From contig CM069449.1 in assembly GCA_035610835.1 (NCBI GenBank), positions 61,094,292 to 61,158,291 of the forward strand: a stretch of DNA of 64,000 nucleotides. Direction: 5' to 3'. The notes under the pieces were generated by a model, which searched no databases, was not told the DNA's origin, and was given only the letters and a program-made list of their open reading frames with translations. The DNA comes from Ophiura sarsii. Lineage: Eukaryota > Echinodermata > Ophiuroidea > Amphilepidida > Ophiuridae. Of the stretch, positions 1 through 12,639 are shown in pieces. Both the position numbers and the translations under genes were made by a program. The first letter of the stretch is position 1; every line of letters begins with the position of its first letter.

Positions 1-387
1 AAACGTTCACGAAGCCATTTTGTTTAAGCTTGAAAAAAAAACCCACCCAATTCTCTCGAAACGCGCAAAGATTTCTAGTTTACTAACTAAAATGGTCCAG
101 AATGCAAAAAAAACCGACTATTTTAACACTAAAAAGCTCTAGAAAAACTTTCCTGAGCGTACAAACTGTCAGTTTTTTAAACTAAAATGGTCCAGAAAAA
201 CGTACCTTAAGCCCTCTTTTTATAATTTGAATAAAGAAACAATGAACTTAACTCGCGCGAAGCGCGCAATTTTTTTTCTAGTTTTATCACTAAAATGGTC
301 CAGAAAACGTTCCTGAAACCATGTTGTTAAGCTTGAATAGTTAAACATTGAAACTAATTCGCGCAAACAAAATGGGTTTCTTTTGAG

Positions 388-423
<36 letters not shown>

Positions 424-1470
424 GGCATCGTCCCCACCCAATGGCGTATCCAAGACTGTTTTGATGGGGGGGGGGGGGGGGGCAAAAAAACCTGAAGCCA
501 TCTTGTTGATCTTAAATATTGAAAAGTTGAACCTTATACGCGCGAAGCTCGCAACCATTGTGATTTTAACATTAAAAAGTACAGTATGACGTTTTTGACG
601 CCCCTGACGTAATATTCAGTATAGAGAAATTGGTGTTGTTTGAGGGCCATTATAATATAAAAACCTCTAGAAAACATGCGCGCGGATCGCGCAAAATTTG
701 GAGTTTTTGAACTAAAAGGGTCACGAAAAACTGTCCTGAAGCCATCTTGTTAAAGTGAAACAATTAAATATTGAAACCAATACGCGCGCGGAGCGCGCAA
801 AAAATTGCATTTCTAACACTAATGGTCCAGTATTAATAACGTCCCCCACATAATATTTACAACTGCTGGTGTGGAGGGTCATAATAATGTTAAAACCTGT
901 AGAAAATAAATATGCACGCGGAGCGCGCAAAATTCGTAAGTTTTAAATGGTCGTGGAAAACTTTCCTGAAAGCCACCTTGTTAAGTTTAAATAATAAAAT
1001 ATTAAAATTAATACGCGCGCGTAGCGCGAAAAAAATTGCATTTCTAACACTAATGGTCCAGTATGATAAGAACTAATATTGGTCATGGAAAACTGTCCTG
1101 AAGCCACCTTGTTAAACTTAAATAATAACATATTGAAATTAATACGCGCAAAGCGCGCAGACATTGGCATTTCTAACACTTTAATGGTCCAGTATGACGT
1201 TGTTAACGTCCAAATATAATATTTAGAATATTTGGTGTTTTGAAACCCATTATAATGTTGAAACCTGTTGAAAAAGTGAGCGCGAATCGAGCAAATAAAA
1301 CTCAGTTTTTGAACTAAAATGGTCAAAAAAAAAGTTCCCGAAGCCCTCTTGTTAATCTTGAATATTGAAACATTGAAACTAATACGTGCAAAGCGCGCAA
1401 AAATTGGCATTTTTAACACTAAAAAGGTATAGTTTAACGTTTTTTAACGTCCCTCACATTAAAATTATGG
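1..1470. repeat. Diverged tandem repeat with CGCG-rich palindromic core
   Basis: At least five related blocks share the order CCTGAAGCCATCTTGTTAA (near 309, 733, 967, 1097 and 1337), then an ATTGAAAC-like stretch, then a short palindrome of the type GCGCGAAGCGCGC, then CTAACACT and AATGGTCCAG. Spacing between blocks varies from about 130 to 280 bases, so the array is old and indel-rich. Two poly-G tracts (about 388-422 and 466-482) interrupt it. Open frames here are short, repeat-derived and not convincing as genes. Confidence 0.75.
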
Positions 1471-1479
1471 GGACGTGAC

Positions 1480-2100
1480 CCCGTAATTCCCCCACCCCCA
1501 TTTGCGCCGCATATGTCCCTACTCTTCCTCCTCCCCTACCTGCTTCTTATCCTCTTCCTCATTCTTCTCTTCCTCCTTTTTTGTACCCTTTTTTCAATTG
1601 GGGGCGGGGGGGGGGGGGGGGGCATGGCCTGCTCCCCCCCCCCGGATACGCCACTGTAACCCCACCGTGACAATGATGGGAGGGGCACTTCCCTCTTGCA
1701 TTGTCTATGCTCGTTACCCTTCCTCCTTATCTTCCTTTTTATTTTTTATTCTTTTGTGATTCAGAGGGCCAAGCTGTTGGGTTTTAACTTGCCTGGATGA
1801 CCTAAAACTCTCCTTGCTATCAATATTTACTTTCGTTATAAAACACTCACATGGTTCAGAGACGTAGAGATAAAGTGAGAGACACCAATAAAAGCTCCCG
1901 GCCTCTCCTCCTCCCCCTCTTCCCCACTCCTCCTCCTCTCCTCCCTTCCTCCTCTCCCCTCCCCTCCCTCCTCTCATCCCTCCCTCTCTCCTCCCCTCTA
2001 TCTCCCCTCTTTTATTTTTTACCCTCTGGGGACCCGGGGGGCTTGAGCCCCCAAAGCCCCCCCCCCCCCCCCCCCCCTGGGCACGCGCCTGGGTATACAA
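1480..2100. repeat. Low-complexity pyrimidine (CTCC/TTCC) tract with poly-G/C runs
   Basis: Two CTCCT-rich stretches (about 1520-1590 and 1900-2010) are separated by ordinary sequence and bounded by homopolymer G or C runs at 1607-1622 and about 2059-2077. A motif GGATACGCCACTG near 1645 resembles the end of the CAGTGGCGTA MITE family seen complete at 59118-59390. Proline/serine- or glycine/arginine-rich open frames across it are composition artefacts. Confidence 0.7.
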
Positions 2101-2479
2101 GCAAATACAAATGTGTAAAGTTAAAGTTAGGTCGTGTGTCTTGAGTTGGGACCCCTTTGTGTGACATTGCTAAAAATGGAAAAATAACATGGAAATCAGA
2201 AATCAGTATTTAAATTTACTCTGAATATAAATGTACAATCAAACTTATTTAGATCATAATGAATTGCTTGGGTGCTTAACAAATTTATCTGTGTTATGGA
2301 GGCTTATTTGTATGCTTGTTCGCCTGGACTCATTAGCAGATTTAATTTGTAATTGTACGAGAAATATGGTAAACATTGAGCAGAGTTTCAGGTACAAATG
2401 ACAGGCAAGCTTATGCAGCCCCAGTTGTGACTAGCTGAACAAAGAAATTGAACAAACTATCCCTGAATATTTATAATAG
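2101..2479. other. No feature seen
   Basis: AT-rich unique-looking sequence without a convincing open frame, repeat or RNA gene. Confidence 0.5.
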
Positions 2480-3170
2480 GGGAGAGCGGGGAGTGTACGC
2501 CCTATGGCATGAGCATGTTCGTTCACCACATGTTTCTCATCTTTGCGGCCACTGGTTAAATTTGGCGAACACACAATAGAATAGATACATAGTACGTTGC
2601 AAGCTTTTAATGTAAATTATCTTTAGGTAGGTAATATGGGATTGATTATGGATTTGATGCAGTTAACAACCCATTAATGTATGCGAGACATCCATGGTAT
2701 AGGTCAATTCACTTATTGCGCTATATGGAGCCCAATGATGATGGGGCAGGTTCGCCAATTATATAGGGATTTATGATTTTGCATAATTTTTCAAAATTGT
2801 AATTTTCCTCTAACAGGATAATTGTAATTATAAAATAGTTATCAGGAATGGAGTAACACTAATATTAGAGGAGAATAATTCAAAATGTGGTATTTCTTAT
2901 TACTTTTAAATTCTGAATGAGTTTTCCGCAAAAGTGCCCCACCCCTATATTTTGGACCACTAAATTTTATTTTGGAATAAAATTACGAAAAATAATTAAT
3001 CTATATGTATTGGATATTATGGTACTTTGTGTAGCCTAATTCTGAGCCTAGGGTAAACTTGCCCCGGCCTATGGGCGAACCAACCCCTGCGTTGGACAAG
3101 TTCGCCCTTTTGAGACACTTTTCTTTATCATTTACTCTTGCCCAGTAAGGCCTAGTGTACTGAGATCATT
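2480..3170. repeat. Region reiterating GTTCGCC / GGGCGAAC words
   Basis: It begins with GGGGAGAGCGGGGAGTGTAC (2481) and then carries scattered forms of one short word: GTTCACC (2521), GGTTCGCC (2750), TTGCCCC and GGGCGAACC (3059-3079), AGTTCGCCC (3100), with a further GGGGCGAACACGCCC at 3640. This resembles the better preserved elements at 17361-18150 and 46860-47365. Both element ends could not be fixed. Confidence 0.4.
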
Positions 3171-3173
3171 ATC

Positions 3174-3257
3174 ATATCGTCGCTATTCTGACATACCGGC
3201 ACATCACAACAGAAATAAGTAAAGAGATGTGCCGGTATGTCAGAACAGCGACGATAT
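3174..3257. repeat. 32-bp-armed hairpin
   Basis: Arms 3174-3205 and 3226-3257 are inverted copies with one mismatch (a possible G-U pair in RNA), around a 20-base loop. It lies just outside the MITE at 3284-3603. It could be a small foldback element; no transcript evidence is visible. Confidence 0.8.
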
Positions 3258-3283
3258 GTATCAATAGGTCCATTCAATCTTTA

Positions 3284-3603
3284 TGCAGGGATCAATGTGC
3301 AGCTTGAACCTACCCTCCTCAAGCATTCACCTGTATTCACCTTTCTTCAGGATAAATTAGGTCAAGATTAGGTCTATCCTGCAATTTGTAGGGTGAAGAT
3401 TCACCTCAGTGCACCATGTTCGTTCAATAGTAATATGTGGGAGAAGTTGAAATATAGGTGAAGATTCACCATAGATTCACCTGTCCAATGTATAAATTAG
3501 TTCAAGATTCACCTCTCCAAAAATATTACTAGGCAAAGATTAGGCGTCTTATCTTTGACTAACCTTGAGGAGGGTAGGTTCAAGCTGCACACTGATCCCT
3601 GCA
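3284..3603. mobile_element. MITE, TTA target duplication (PIF/Harbinger-like)
   Basis: Terminal inverted repeats of about 40 bases (TGCAGGGATC...CCTCCTCAAG at 3284-3323 and its complement at 3564-3603) are flanked by TTA on both sides (3281-3283, 3604-3606). Inside are several GGTGAAGATTCACC-type palindromes. No coding capacity. The 3-bp TTA duplication is what PIF/Harbinger transposases produce; family assignment rests on that alone. Confidence 0.7.
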
Positions 3604-3609
3604 TTAAAC

Positions 3610-4290
3610 TTGGCGTCTCTAGACCTCTTCAAATGCAAATGGGGCGAACACGCCCGCTTTGGACTACTAATAATGGTGTCGCCAGAAAGGTCGCACAGAC
3701 AAGTTGCATGTCTGCATTATAGCATAGATCCTTGAAGGATCGATGATTAAGGTAACTATTTCGGCTATGGCGTCATGCTCAGATTCGCTTCCTAAATATA
3801 CAGGATGTGTATATTGACAAGATAAACTCAAATTGTTTGTCTTAAAAAACACACTTTACTATGTGTCTTAGGTTTTTGGCACGTTGTCAAATTCCCTAAA
3901 ATTGCTTCTTTTTTTTTTAAAACACACTCTATTTATGAATTATTTTTAACCCTTTGTATCCTTAGGATGAATTTGTTTTTTATAATATAGTGTTTTGCCA
4001 AAATACCAATGCATAATATTTAATGTAATTATTTCCACATTTAAACTCATAATATGGATTGAACGGATGTTCCGATTTTTGGCCCGATTTTCAACATTGG
4101 TTTGTTCTATTTTACAGGAAAGGTCATCCTTAAAATTGTCACATTCCAAAGTGTGAGTTGCGTAACTCCAATAAAAATCTAATTTTAGAAGCACCAGGTC
4201 ACAAGAAAATTGCCCATCGAGTAGTACACAAAGTGACTTACTTGCATTGCATCGCAAGCGCATTTTGACAAAATTCAAAATATTCCAAAT
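3610..4290. other. No gene seen
   Basis: AT-rich sequence. A 110-codon minus frame at 3946-4278 has no recognisable domain and is most likely chance. Confidence 0.45.
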
Positions 4291-4298
4291 GTGTGACG

Positions 4299-4874
4299 CA
4301 GGGGTAGCACTGGCTCAAAAATGTGAGGAGTCCCATTTGCATTTTTCAGGACTCTTTAAGGACTGCAAAAACTAAATTTAAGGGGTCCCCCAGAAATATA
4401 AGGGGTCCTGAAGTTTGAGCCTTTGAAAATGGTCAAAATTTGTTTAGAGACAAACAGTCGCTAACACAGATACGCACACTAGCGTAAGATCATGTAACTC
4501 ATATACCTATGTCGTGTCCATGTTAATCAGTAGGAGATACTTATATAGAATGTTTTGGAAATCGCTTGAAACTTTTGCGGAAGCAATTCGGAAGCGATTT
4601 AGTGTGTTTAACAACTTTTAAAATTACAGGATTTGCATTGTATTTATCTTTTATGGACATTAATAAATTTAAAATGTAGGCACAGGATGGAGATTGACAA
4701 TTTTCAGAATGTCTTAAGGTTTCCACGTCCATACATCGTCAGATTTAAGGGGTCCCTTTATTTTCGATTGGGACCCGTTAGTGAAGTTCAATATGTAAAC
4801 TTACGCGTCCATTATCGTCCAACAAGAAAATAAGGGGTCCTAGGACGTGGGGACGCGCAAGAACGCGAGCCCTG
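4299..4874. mobile_element. hAT-type MITE with perfect 8-bp target duplication
   Basis: Ends are CAGGGGTAGCAC and, inverted, GCGAGCCCTG. Both flanks carry the same 8 bases GTGTGACG (4291-4298 and 4875-4882). An 8-bp duplication with CAG...CTG ends is characteristic of hAT elements. The interior repeats AAGGGGTCC-type words (4380, 4400, 4748, 4832) and has no transposase. Confidence 0.85.
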
Positions 4875-5040
4875 GTGTGACGATCAACAAAAAGCGCCAT
4901 CTTCCTGCTTGTTTCTATTCTGTTCGTATGCCACGAAAAATAACTCAAAATGAAGCCGAGGAGAAAGAGTGGTCAATTAGTTTACAGTAGTTTGCGATAT
5001 GATATCACAGTTAAAGACCCATACTTGGTAACTCCGAACC

Positions 5041-5300
5041 GATGGCGTAGCTCAGGGGGGGGGGGGGAAATTCCCCCCTGACAAACAAAAAAACCCAATT
5101 TGGGCCCCCGCCACCCCCCCCCCCCCCCAATAAAAAAGGGGGTGAGAAAAAAAGGAAATAGGAAAAAAATTGAGAAAAAAGACTGGCAAAATTGTACATT
5201 TAGTACATTTAGGCTACTGTAAGATTTCTTTTGGACTGCAATTTTTTAGGGAATTTTTTTGACCTCACAGCCCCCCCCCCCCCCCCCCACACTTACGTGA
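5041..5300. repeat. Poly-G/poly-C MITE remnant
   Basis: GATGGCGTAGCTCAGG at 5041 leads into a G tract, followed by C tracts at about 5113-5129 and 5272-5288. The first motif matches the left end of the CAGTGGCGTAGC family (intact at 59118). No matching right end was found. Confidence 0.45.
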
Positions 5301-5412
5301 AATTCACGAGGCAAGTGACTAGAAAAAAATGTGGGGCAACCTTTTACAATTTTTTTAGAAATCTTGCCCCCAACCCCTGAAAAAACTGCTTCGAACCCCC
5401 AATAGTAGAGGA

Positions 5413-7143
5413 AAAATCAGTCTCGGGAGGCCTTATTTTAAAAGTAACCTGACCATAAAAATAAACAGCATGAATTATATATCAAATTAAAGCTAAAACC
5501 CTCAGGAATCTCACTATGGGGATGCATTTGTTGATATAGGGGTTGCATCTATGAGTTTTTGGGCCGTTTCCATGGCAACCATCAAATAAATTAATAGCAT
5601 TTAAAAAAATCGCGTACATTTCTAAAATCATTTTTTATCAATATAAAACCATACAAAGTACCTTTTCCTTCATGATCTTAACTTATGAGTATTAACCTTT
5701 TCTGAAAATGATAAATAAATGTTCTTTTGATTATTATTTTTGTTACCATGGCAACCAAAAACCTTTTTTTGGTTATTTTTAATAGAAATTTAAGATTTTC
5801 AAATTTGGTCGTTTATTATATTTCTGAAAGTTTTTGGTCTTTTATCTTTTAGTGTTACTAATCACCGAAAGCAAATGTTTTTTTGCTATAAAATACCCTT
5901 TTTTACCAAAATAGCCCTTTTTACACGATTTTACACATTTTTAAACAAAAATGCCAATTTCCCAATTTTTCATCAAAAAAAATATGAAATGCTCAATTTA
6001 CTGTTGTTCATCTAGTAAATATCAAATTACGCCAATCAAATCACAGGCAACGAAAATATTACAGAAATTTGGTTTCAAATTTGTATGTCTTACTACAGGA
6101 ATTTGGTTTTTAGTTTGTTCATATCTCATGATATAAGCTTTTCTACAGGGTAAGGCCAATGTGTAAAAATCTCGACCAAAAATCGTAATGGCTCATGTTC
6201 AAATTGCCTTAGAAGTACCTTACCATGGAAAAAACAGTGCAAATAGCACATCAAATTAAAGCTACAACTGTCAAAATCTTACTCTGGGCTATGCACAGGT
6301 CATATGTGGGGGCATGCCTCCGTTTTAGGGTCGTGTCCATGGTAACCGTAAAAATTTAATAACAATGTTTGGGGAAATCAAGAACCAATTTCAAATCAAT
6401 TTTAGTTACCATTTACTATTTCAGATCAAATTTTCCTCTACATATATTACTAATAGTTATTTAATTGTTCTTAAAATTGCAAGCATATGATCTTTAGTTA
6501 TTTATTTTTGTTACCATGGCAACCAAAATTCCAATTTTAGTAAATACAACCGAATTGTTCTTGTTTTATGATGATTTAATCATTTTACATAAATCAGAAT
6601 AAAATATTTGGACTTTTATTATTATTAACTAAATAATTAAAATGGTTTTCATCTAGAATATTCAAATATGACCAAAATTGGCACTTTTTTAATGATTTTA
6701 CCCCAATTTTTATCAAAAAGTGCCAATCTAAAAAAAAATCAAAGAAAAATATGAAATGCTTATTTGTAGATGTGCTATCATATGAAATTTAAAATTAGTC
6801 AATTTAATCAATACCAGACAAAATAATCATGGAATAAATGTATAAATTGCATAGCAGGCCATATAAAGTTGGTCATTATTTCATCGAAATCTTGAGAAAT
6901 AAGCACTTATACACTATTTTGTCATTCTGGTGAACTGGGAGTATCAAATTATACTTGGGGTTATTCAAATCTCATTTTAGGTACCTTATCATGAAAAACA
7001 GCACAAATGACACATCATATGAAAGCTACATTATGTACACCTCTCGGGATTATTACCAAGGGGTGCACAGTTTACATAGGGCATGAAGCTGGGGAGAATC
7101 TATGAGTATTTGACCAGTTTCCGTGGAAACGGCAAAACGAATG
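5413..7143 (+). repeat. Left arm of a large (about 1.7-kb) inverted repeat
   Basis: This segment reappears in reverse complement at 13505-15169 with high similarity over its whole length. Shared landmarks in mirrored order include CATGAATTATATATCAAATT (5471), GTTACCATGGCAACCAAAA (5741 and 6510), GGGGGCATGCCTCCGTTTTA (6308) and TTTCCGTGGAAACGGC (7118). The arm is itself a diverged tandem: sections near 5460, 6220 and 6980 each carry AAAGCTACA/AAAGCTAAA, a CATATGGG-like stretch and a CCATGG(C/T)AACC block, about 760 bases apart. No credible protein is encoded. Long TIRs built of tandem modules are typical of foldback-type DNA elements; an assembly or haplotype artefact is the main alternative. 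Confidence 0.85.
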
Positions 7144-7904
7144 GAATTTTGCAGGGGTCCAGGTGTTCAAGATCAACTTATCATAACCACAAGGGAGTGA
7201 TTTATGGCCTTAAGACAAGTGATCATGCTACATTCAAGAAACCAGAATTATCATTTTACAACAATTTATCATTAATAATAACCCAATCGATCATGTTATG
7301 ATCCGAGTGATCATTTCATGACCCCAAGTGAACATTTTATGTCCCCAGTGATCAATCATGATCCTAAGTGATCATATCATAACCCCAAGTGATCATGTCA
7401 TGACCCCAAGTGATCATAATTATATTGACCCCCAGTGATCATTTATGACCCAAGTGATCATTTCATGTCCCAAGTAATCAATTTATGTCCCCAAGTGACT
7501 CTTTTATGTCCCCAAGTATTCGTTTCATGACCCCAAGTGATCATTTATTGAACTGATTGGTCATTTTATATCATTTAACAACACCAAATGATCATTTCAT
7601 GACCCCAGTGACCAGTTCATGACATTAAGTGACTTTAAAAAATGACCCGATGTGATCATATAGTTAATTTGCTGACCCGAACAAACCATCAAAGTGATCA
7701 TGTTGACGTCAAACAATGACCAAAAGTAATCAATAAATTACCTGAAGTGGTAGTTAAATGCCCCGAAGAGTAATGACCCAAAACGATAATTTAATGATCC
7801 AACAGGATATCATTTAACGACCCCAACTGATCATTTCATGACCCCAAATGATCATTCCATGTCCCCAAATGATCATTTCACGACCCCAAGTGATCATTTC
7901 ATGA

Positions 7905-9040
7905 CCCTCATCATCATCATTGGTCGTCCGTGGACGAAATGGAGGAAGCATTCGCAACATACTGAGCCCAGACTTTCCTGTCGTTCATGAGTTGGCGGAT
8001 CTCTGGTGGATCTAAACCCATATCTTTCTTGACGGTATCAGGATACTGGAAGGGTCTTCTGCCTCTGTTAGCTTTCCCACCAGGAGGAGTCCAGAATTGT
8101 TGGTTGTTCGCATGCAGTTGCCAGCGAAACATAAACGGTGCTGTCTGACTATTATGTTATAAGCATAAACCAGGCTGTTTGGGATGTGATCCCTCCAACT
8201 GACGTTAAATATTCATGTAACAGTTGAGTATAGCATCCGTTGATTCGGTCTTCAATTTTCCTGCAGATGGTCCATGTTTCAGAGCCGTACAACAAAATGC
8301 TTTCTACGCAGGCTTTGAAAAATGTGATTTTGTTGTACTCTTGAGATCTGACTTCCAGATCTTCTGCAGTTTAATGCAGGCAACCCATGTTTGTGCTTTC
8401 CTGTATTTGAATTCCTGAGATGTGTCTAGAACATAGGCCCCCAAGTATTTGAAATTGGAGACGTTTTCCAGCTCTACTCCTTTGATGGTCTTTACACTGG
8501 CTGATAGGGATAGGAATAATGGCACTCACTGACCACTGATGACTAGGCATTTTATGGTGAATCAGTGCTCTGTAGCAGATTTCCAGTAGGTGAGATCGGA
8601 ATTGCTTTGACTTCACAAGAAGAATGATGTCTAGTCGAATATGGCCCCTCCTAGTTTAGCTTGATTGAGAGCAGACGCCAGTTCATCTAAGGCGAATTCA
8701 TTGGCATTGATTGGGAGAGTGCCTTCCTCTACTGGTGTTATGTCAAAGACAGTGTCTGGAACAGATGGTGGTTTTGAAAGTGGTGCAGCCAGGTTGTGAT
8801 CCTCTCAACTGGTGAGCCTGCTAATATTGCTGGTTTTCTTACTTTCCTCCCAGTCATTTCATTGATGACTCTCTATGCTTTCGTGTGCTTGTTGGAATGG
8901 GATACAAGCTACATTTGGGAGATCTTCTCATTTAGCAAGTTTTCCTCTTCTGAGAGATGCTTTCTTGAGCTCGTGATGGGGTTGAATAGTAGCATCACCC
9001 TGATCAATTGCATTTTGAAGTCTACTCCTTGCCGCTCATG
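7905..9040 (-). pseudogene. Non-LTR retrotransposon (RTE/CR1-like LINE) 3' remnant
   Basis: The minus strand encodes, in broken frames, pieces typical of the reverse transcriptase tail of animal non-LTR elements. In order: a VINEMTGRK-type segment and a RITTWLHHFQNH segment (about 8960-8780), a VSNFKYLGAYV segment with a following KLQKIWKSDLK stretch (8525-8304), an SILLYGSETWT-like segment just after, and the C-terminal WTPPGGKANRGRRPFQYPD block (8132-7917). These are separated by stops and frameshifts, so the copy is dead and 5'-truncated: endonuclease and the catalytic RT motif are absent. The 3' end on the minus strand finishes in ATGATGATGATGA (about 7905-7918), a short-repeat tail such as RTE-type elements have. 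It is inserted into the minisatellite, which continues on both sides. Confidence 0.75.
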
Positions 9041-10344
9041 AACCTAAGTGACTTTAAAATAACCTGAGGTGATCATAGTTAATTTATTGACCCGAACAAA
9101 CCATCAAATAAACTGAAGCGATTATGTTTACGTCAAACAATGACCAAAAGCAATCAATAAAATGACCTCGAGTGGTAGTTTAATGCCCCGAAGTGGTCCA
9201 AGTGATCATTCAATTACCACCAAATAATCATTTCACGACCCCAAGTGATCATTTCATGACCCCAAGTGATCATTTCATGACCCCAAGTGACTTTAAAATG
9301 TCCTGATGTGATCATAGATATGATCATGTTGACGTCAAACAATGACCAAAGGGATCCATTTATTGAACTGAATTGCCATTTAATAACACCAGGATATCAT
9401 TTAACGACCCCAAATCATCATTTCATGACCCCAAGAGACCATTTCATGATCCCAAGAGACCATTTCATGACCTCAAGAGACCATTTCATGACCACAAGTG
9501 ACCATTCCATGACCCAAAGTGACTTTAACATGTGATCATAGTTAATTTACTGAAGTGATCGTGTTGACGTCAAACAATGACCAAAAGTAACCAATAAATG
9601 ACCCAAGTTTTAGTTTAATGCCCTTATTGGTAGAGTAATGACTCATATTGGTGTGACCCAAATGGTGTTTTAATAATCACAGGATATAATTTAACGTCCC
9701 CAAGCAATCATTTCAAGACCCAAGTGATAAGATCCCAAGTGGTCATGTAACAATCCAGGTATTCCTTTAATTTCCCTATGTACATGTAATTATAACATGA
9801 CTTAAAGAATGATCTAAGCGATTATTTAATCACTGGAGTGACCCGAAAGGTCAATTAATAACCCCAGGGGATCATTTAATGACGCCAAGTGACTATTCAT
9901 TGATCCAATGTGATATGACTCAAAGAAACCATTTAATGATCCAACGTGATAGTGTGATGAATCCAGGTGATCATTTAATGACCCCAAGTGATAGTGTTAT
10001 GACTTCAGGCAATCATTTAATGATCCAAATGGTCATTTCATAACCCAGGTAATCATATATTGGCCCACGTAACTATTTATTGGCTCCAAGTGATATTGTA
10101 ATGACCCCATGCAATCAATGAATGACGTGACCCGGTCAGTCATGTAATATTCACGGGTGATCATTTACTGACCTAGGTGGCTATTTATTGACCTCAAGGG
10201 AAATTGTAAAGCCCCCAAGTGATCCAAAGTGATAGTGTAATGTCACAAAGCAATTTTTAATGATCAGGGCGATCATTTTAATAACCACAGGCGATCATTT
10301 AATGACCCTAAGTGAATATTTATCGACCTTAAGTAATATCATAA

Positions 10345-10660
10345 TGAACACAAGAAAGTAAAGTAAAGTAAAGACTCGCGCCGAGCTTCTTAAGCTCGCG
10401 CGCGGAGTGCCCATCTCTCTTTCATTAGCGTTTGGGCCAGACTCCCCTATGTAATATTTGCATGGCTGTGGGGGGTTCGCCACTCCTCCCGCACAGCGAG
10501 TCTGTTTTACTTCCCAACATAAATTAATGCCGGTACCCAATTATACACCTGGGTGAAGCGTGGCAAGTGCGGTAAAGTGCCTTGCCCAAGGACACAACAT
10601 GCTGGCACCAACGGGGCTTGAACCCACAAACTTTGCATTGTGGAGCGAGGGTGAATCCGA
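10345..10660 (-). mobile_element. SINE with Pol III box B-like motif and conserved core
   Basis: Read on the minus strand, it contains GTGGGTTCAAGCCCC (box B-like, about 10628-10614), then TGTGTCCTTGGGCAAGGCAC and CCCAGGTGTATAATTGGGTA, a block I recall as a conserved SINE core widespread in animals (family name from memory, not checked), and a tail of repeated TTTAC (about 10375-10358). It splits the minisatellite. A clear box A was not located. Confidence 0.65.
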
Positions 10661-11176
10661 AATGAACACAAGAGACCATTTGATAATCCAAAGTGATAGT
10701 GTAATGACCCCTTAGTAACGAATGAGTGGTCATTTGACAACCCCTGACGAGCATTTAAGGACACCAAGTGATAAATGATAGTGTAATGACCCTAAGAAAT
10801 CAATGACCCCTAGCCATTATTTAATAACAAAAGGGGATAATTTAATAACCCAATTGATAGGGTAATGTCACGAAGCAACCATTTAATGGCCCGAAAAGCA
10901 ATCATTTAATGACACAAGCAGTCATTTTATAATCTCAGGTGATAATTTAAAGACTACAAAGGACATATGTATTGACCCCATGAATGATTACATATATTGT
11001 AATTACCCTAAGTGTTCATTTAATTCAAGCGATAGCGTAATAACTCAAATCAATCCTTTAATCATATTAATAACCCAAGGTGATCATTTAATGACCACGG
11101 GTACTATTTATCAACCTCAAATATTATATTGACTCAAAAGATCGGTCAGTTAGTAGACAAACCTTTTCGTTTGATA

Positions 11177-12393
11177 CGAGGGTCAGTCAGTAATTAATGA
11201 AAGTGATCATGGTATGGAATGCATGGGTGATTCTATTGAGGGATAATGTAATCAATACAAAGTATGAACCTTTTGTCTTTCAAACAATACACTTTTGGAT
11301 TTCTAAGTATCAACTATGACGTCATAGCATTAGAGTAAACTTAGTACACTAACAATTGGTGCATAGTTAGAACACACAATAATCTCTATTTCACACTTTA
11401 TTTTAGATCCGAATTCCTTAATACAAACAAGAAGGGACAATCTCAAATACGCTTTTATTAAGCAAAATCTGCAACAATAAACCTTAGAAAACAACAAAGG
11501 ATAAATAACAATGGAGGGATTATGATTGAGTAAATTGTTGTGGGATGTAAAGCAATAATAGTGGGCATTTCAAAAGGAGCTGATCATAACATTTCCTCAA
11601 ACGATTGAAATTAGGTGACGGTTATTTTAACAGTACACATCTAGTAGCTCCAATGATAGCAGTAACAAGAGAGGTTGTGGCAGCCATCTTTGATTGATAT
11701 ATTCATGTATATCTTCATTTTGATTAGCACAATAATTATACACATTGATAAATGCATTTGTCAATATTTCTGATTAGAAGCTTTTATCTGGTAAATTTCA
11801 CGATTTTAGCCATTTTGGGCCCATTTCAAAATTATCCGCCGTCTATTCTGAAAATTTCATGTGAATAAGTTCAGATAATTAGTTAACTATCCTATGGAAT
11901 CTCGCTAATGGGTTTATTGCTTGTTTTTTCCCTAAATTGTTTGATTTTCCGCAATACTAGTGCTTTACTGACTGGGCATTTTTCAATGAAAATGGGCTAT
12001 TTGAAATACTGATATTTGTATACCTTTTATTCAATTGCTTCTCCTTACTTTTTAAATTTCAAATTACACAGGGATTAAAGTTACTGTCTTTTGTATCATA
12101 ATTATGCGAAAGAAATTGGAATTTACCTGCTTCTGATGTCATGTTATACAATCTTCCTACCACATGTTTCATTTAAACAATTCAAATTTCCCGCCAAATA
12201 ATTGATTTAGCAGTGTCCTAAGTGTACTAATTTTAAGCTAATGCTATAACGTCATAGTTCATACTTCAAAATCCAAAAGTGTATTGTTTGAAAGACAAAG
12301 GTTCATACTTTGTATTGATCACACTAACACTCAATAGAATCGCTCATGCATTCCATACCATGATCACTTTCATTACCTAATGACTGACCCTCG
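11177..12393. mobile_element. Non-autonomous mariner/Tc1-type element, about 185-bp TIRs
   Basis: Ends CGAGGGTCAGTCAGTAATTA and inverted TGACTGACCCTCG are flanked by TA (11175-11176, 12394-12395). The inverted similarity runs about 180 bases inward on both sides (11177-11355 and 12213-12393), including ATGCATTCCATACCATGATC and AATCCAAAAGTGTATTGTTT in mirrored form. CGAGGGTC-like ends with a TA duplication fit mariner-type elements. The 0.85-kb interior shows no transposase. Confidence 0.8.
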
Positions 12394-12639
12394 TACATGT
12401 TGAAATATTAAATACTGAACAATCAATTAAATATTAGAAGCAAATCACTTCAAAAACCATGTCCTGGTAAAATTAGTAAAAACATGAATCCTGGTTGCCA
12501 TGGTAACCACAATAAGAATAGAAGAACATTATATCACAATTTCTGAACACTATACAATATTTACCAAAATAAAAAGAACACAGGAACATGCAGTTTAAAT
12601 AATTATGCTCACAAATGTTGATTTAAGGGGGGGACATAA

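Larger units (their letters stand above)
7170..11160 (+). repeat. Degenerate 21-22-bp minisatellite (GATCATTTCATGACCCCAAGT)
   Basis: The consensus word TGATCATTTCATGACCCCAAG, or variants with TTAATGACC, is reiterated over nearly 4 kb, densest at 7300-7910 and 9200-9530 and very degraded after 9600. It is interrupted by a LINE remnant (7905-9040) and a SINE (about 10345-10660), so the array predates both. It fills most of the space between the two inverted arms. No coding role is apparent. Confidence 0.85.

Noticed and set aside
220..589. Glycine- or proline-rich proteins near the left end
   Set aside because: Created by poly-G/C tracts within a repeat; no conserved domain.
8796..9041. Plus-strand 81-codon frame
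   Set aside because: Antisense to the LINE remnant, which has recognisable protein motifs on the minus strand.
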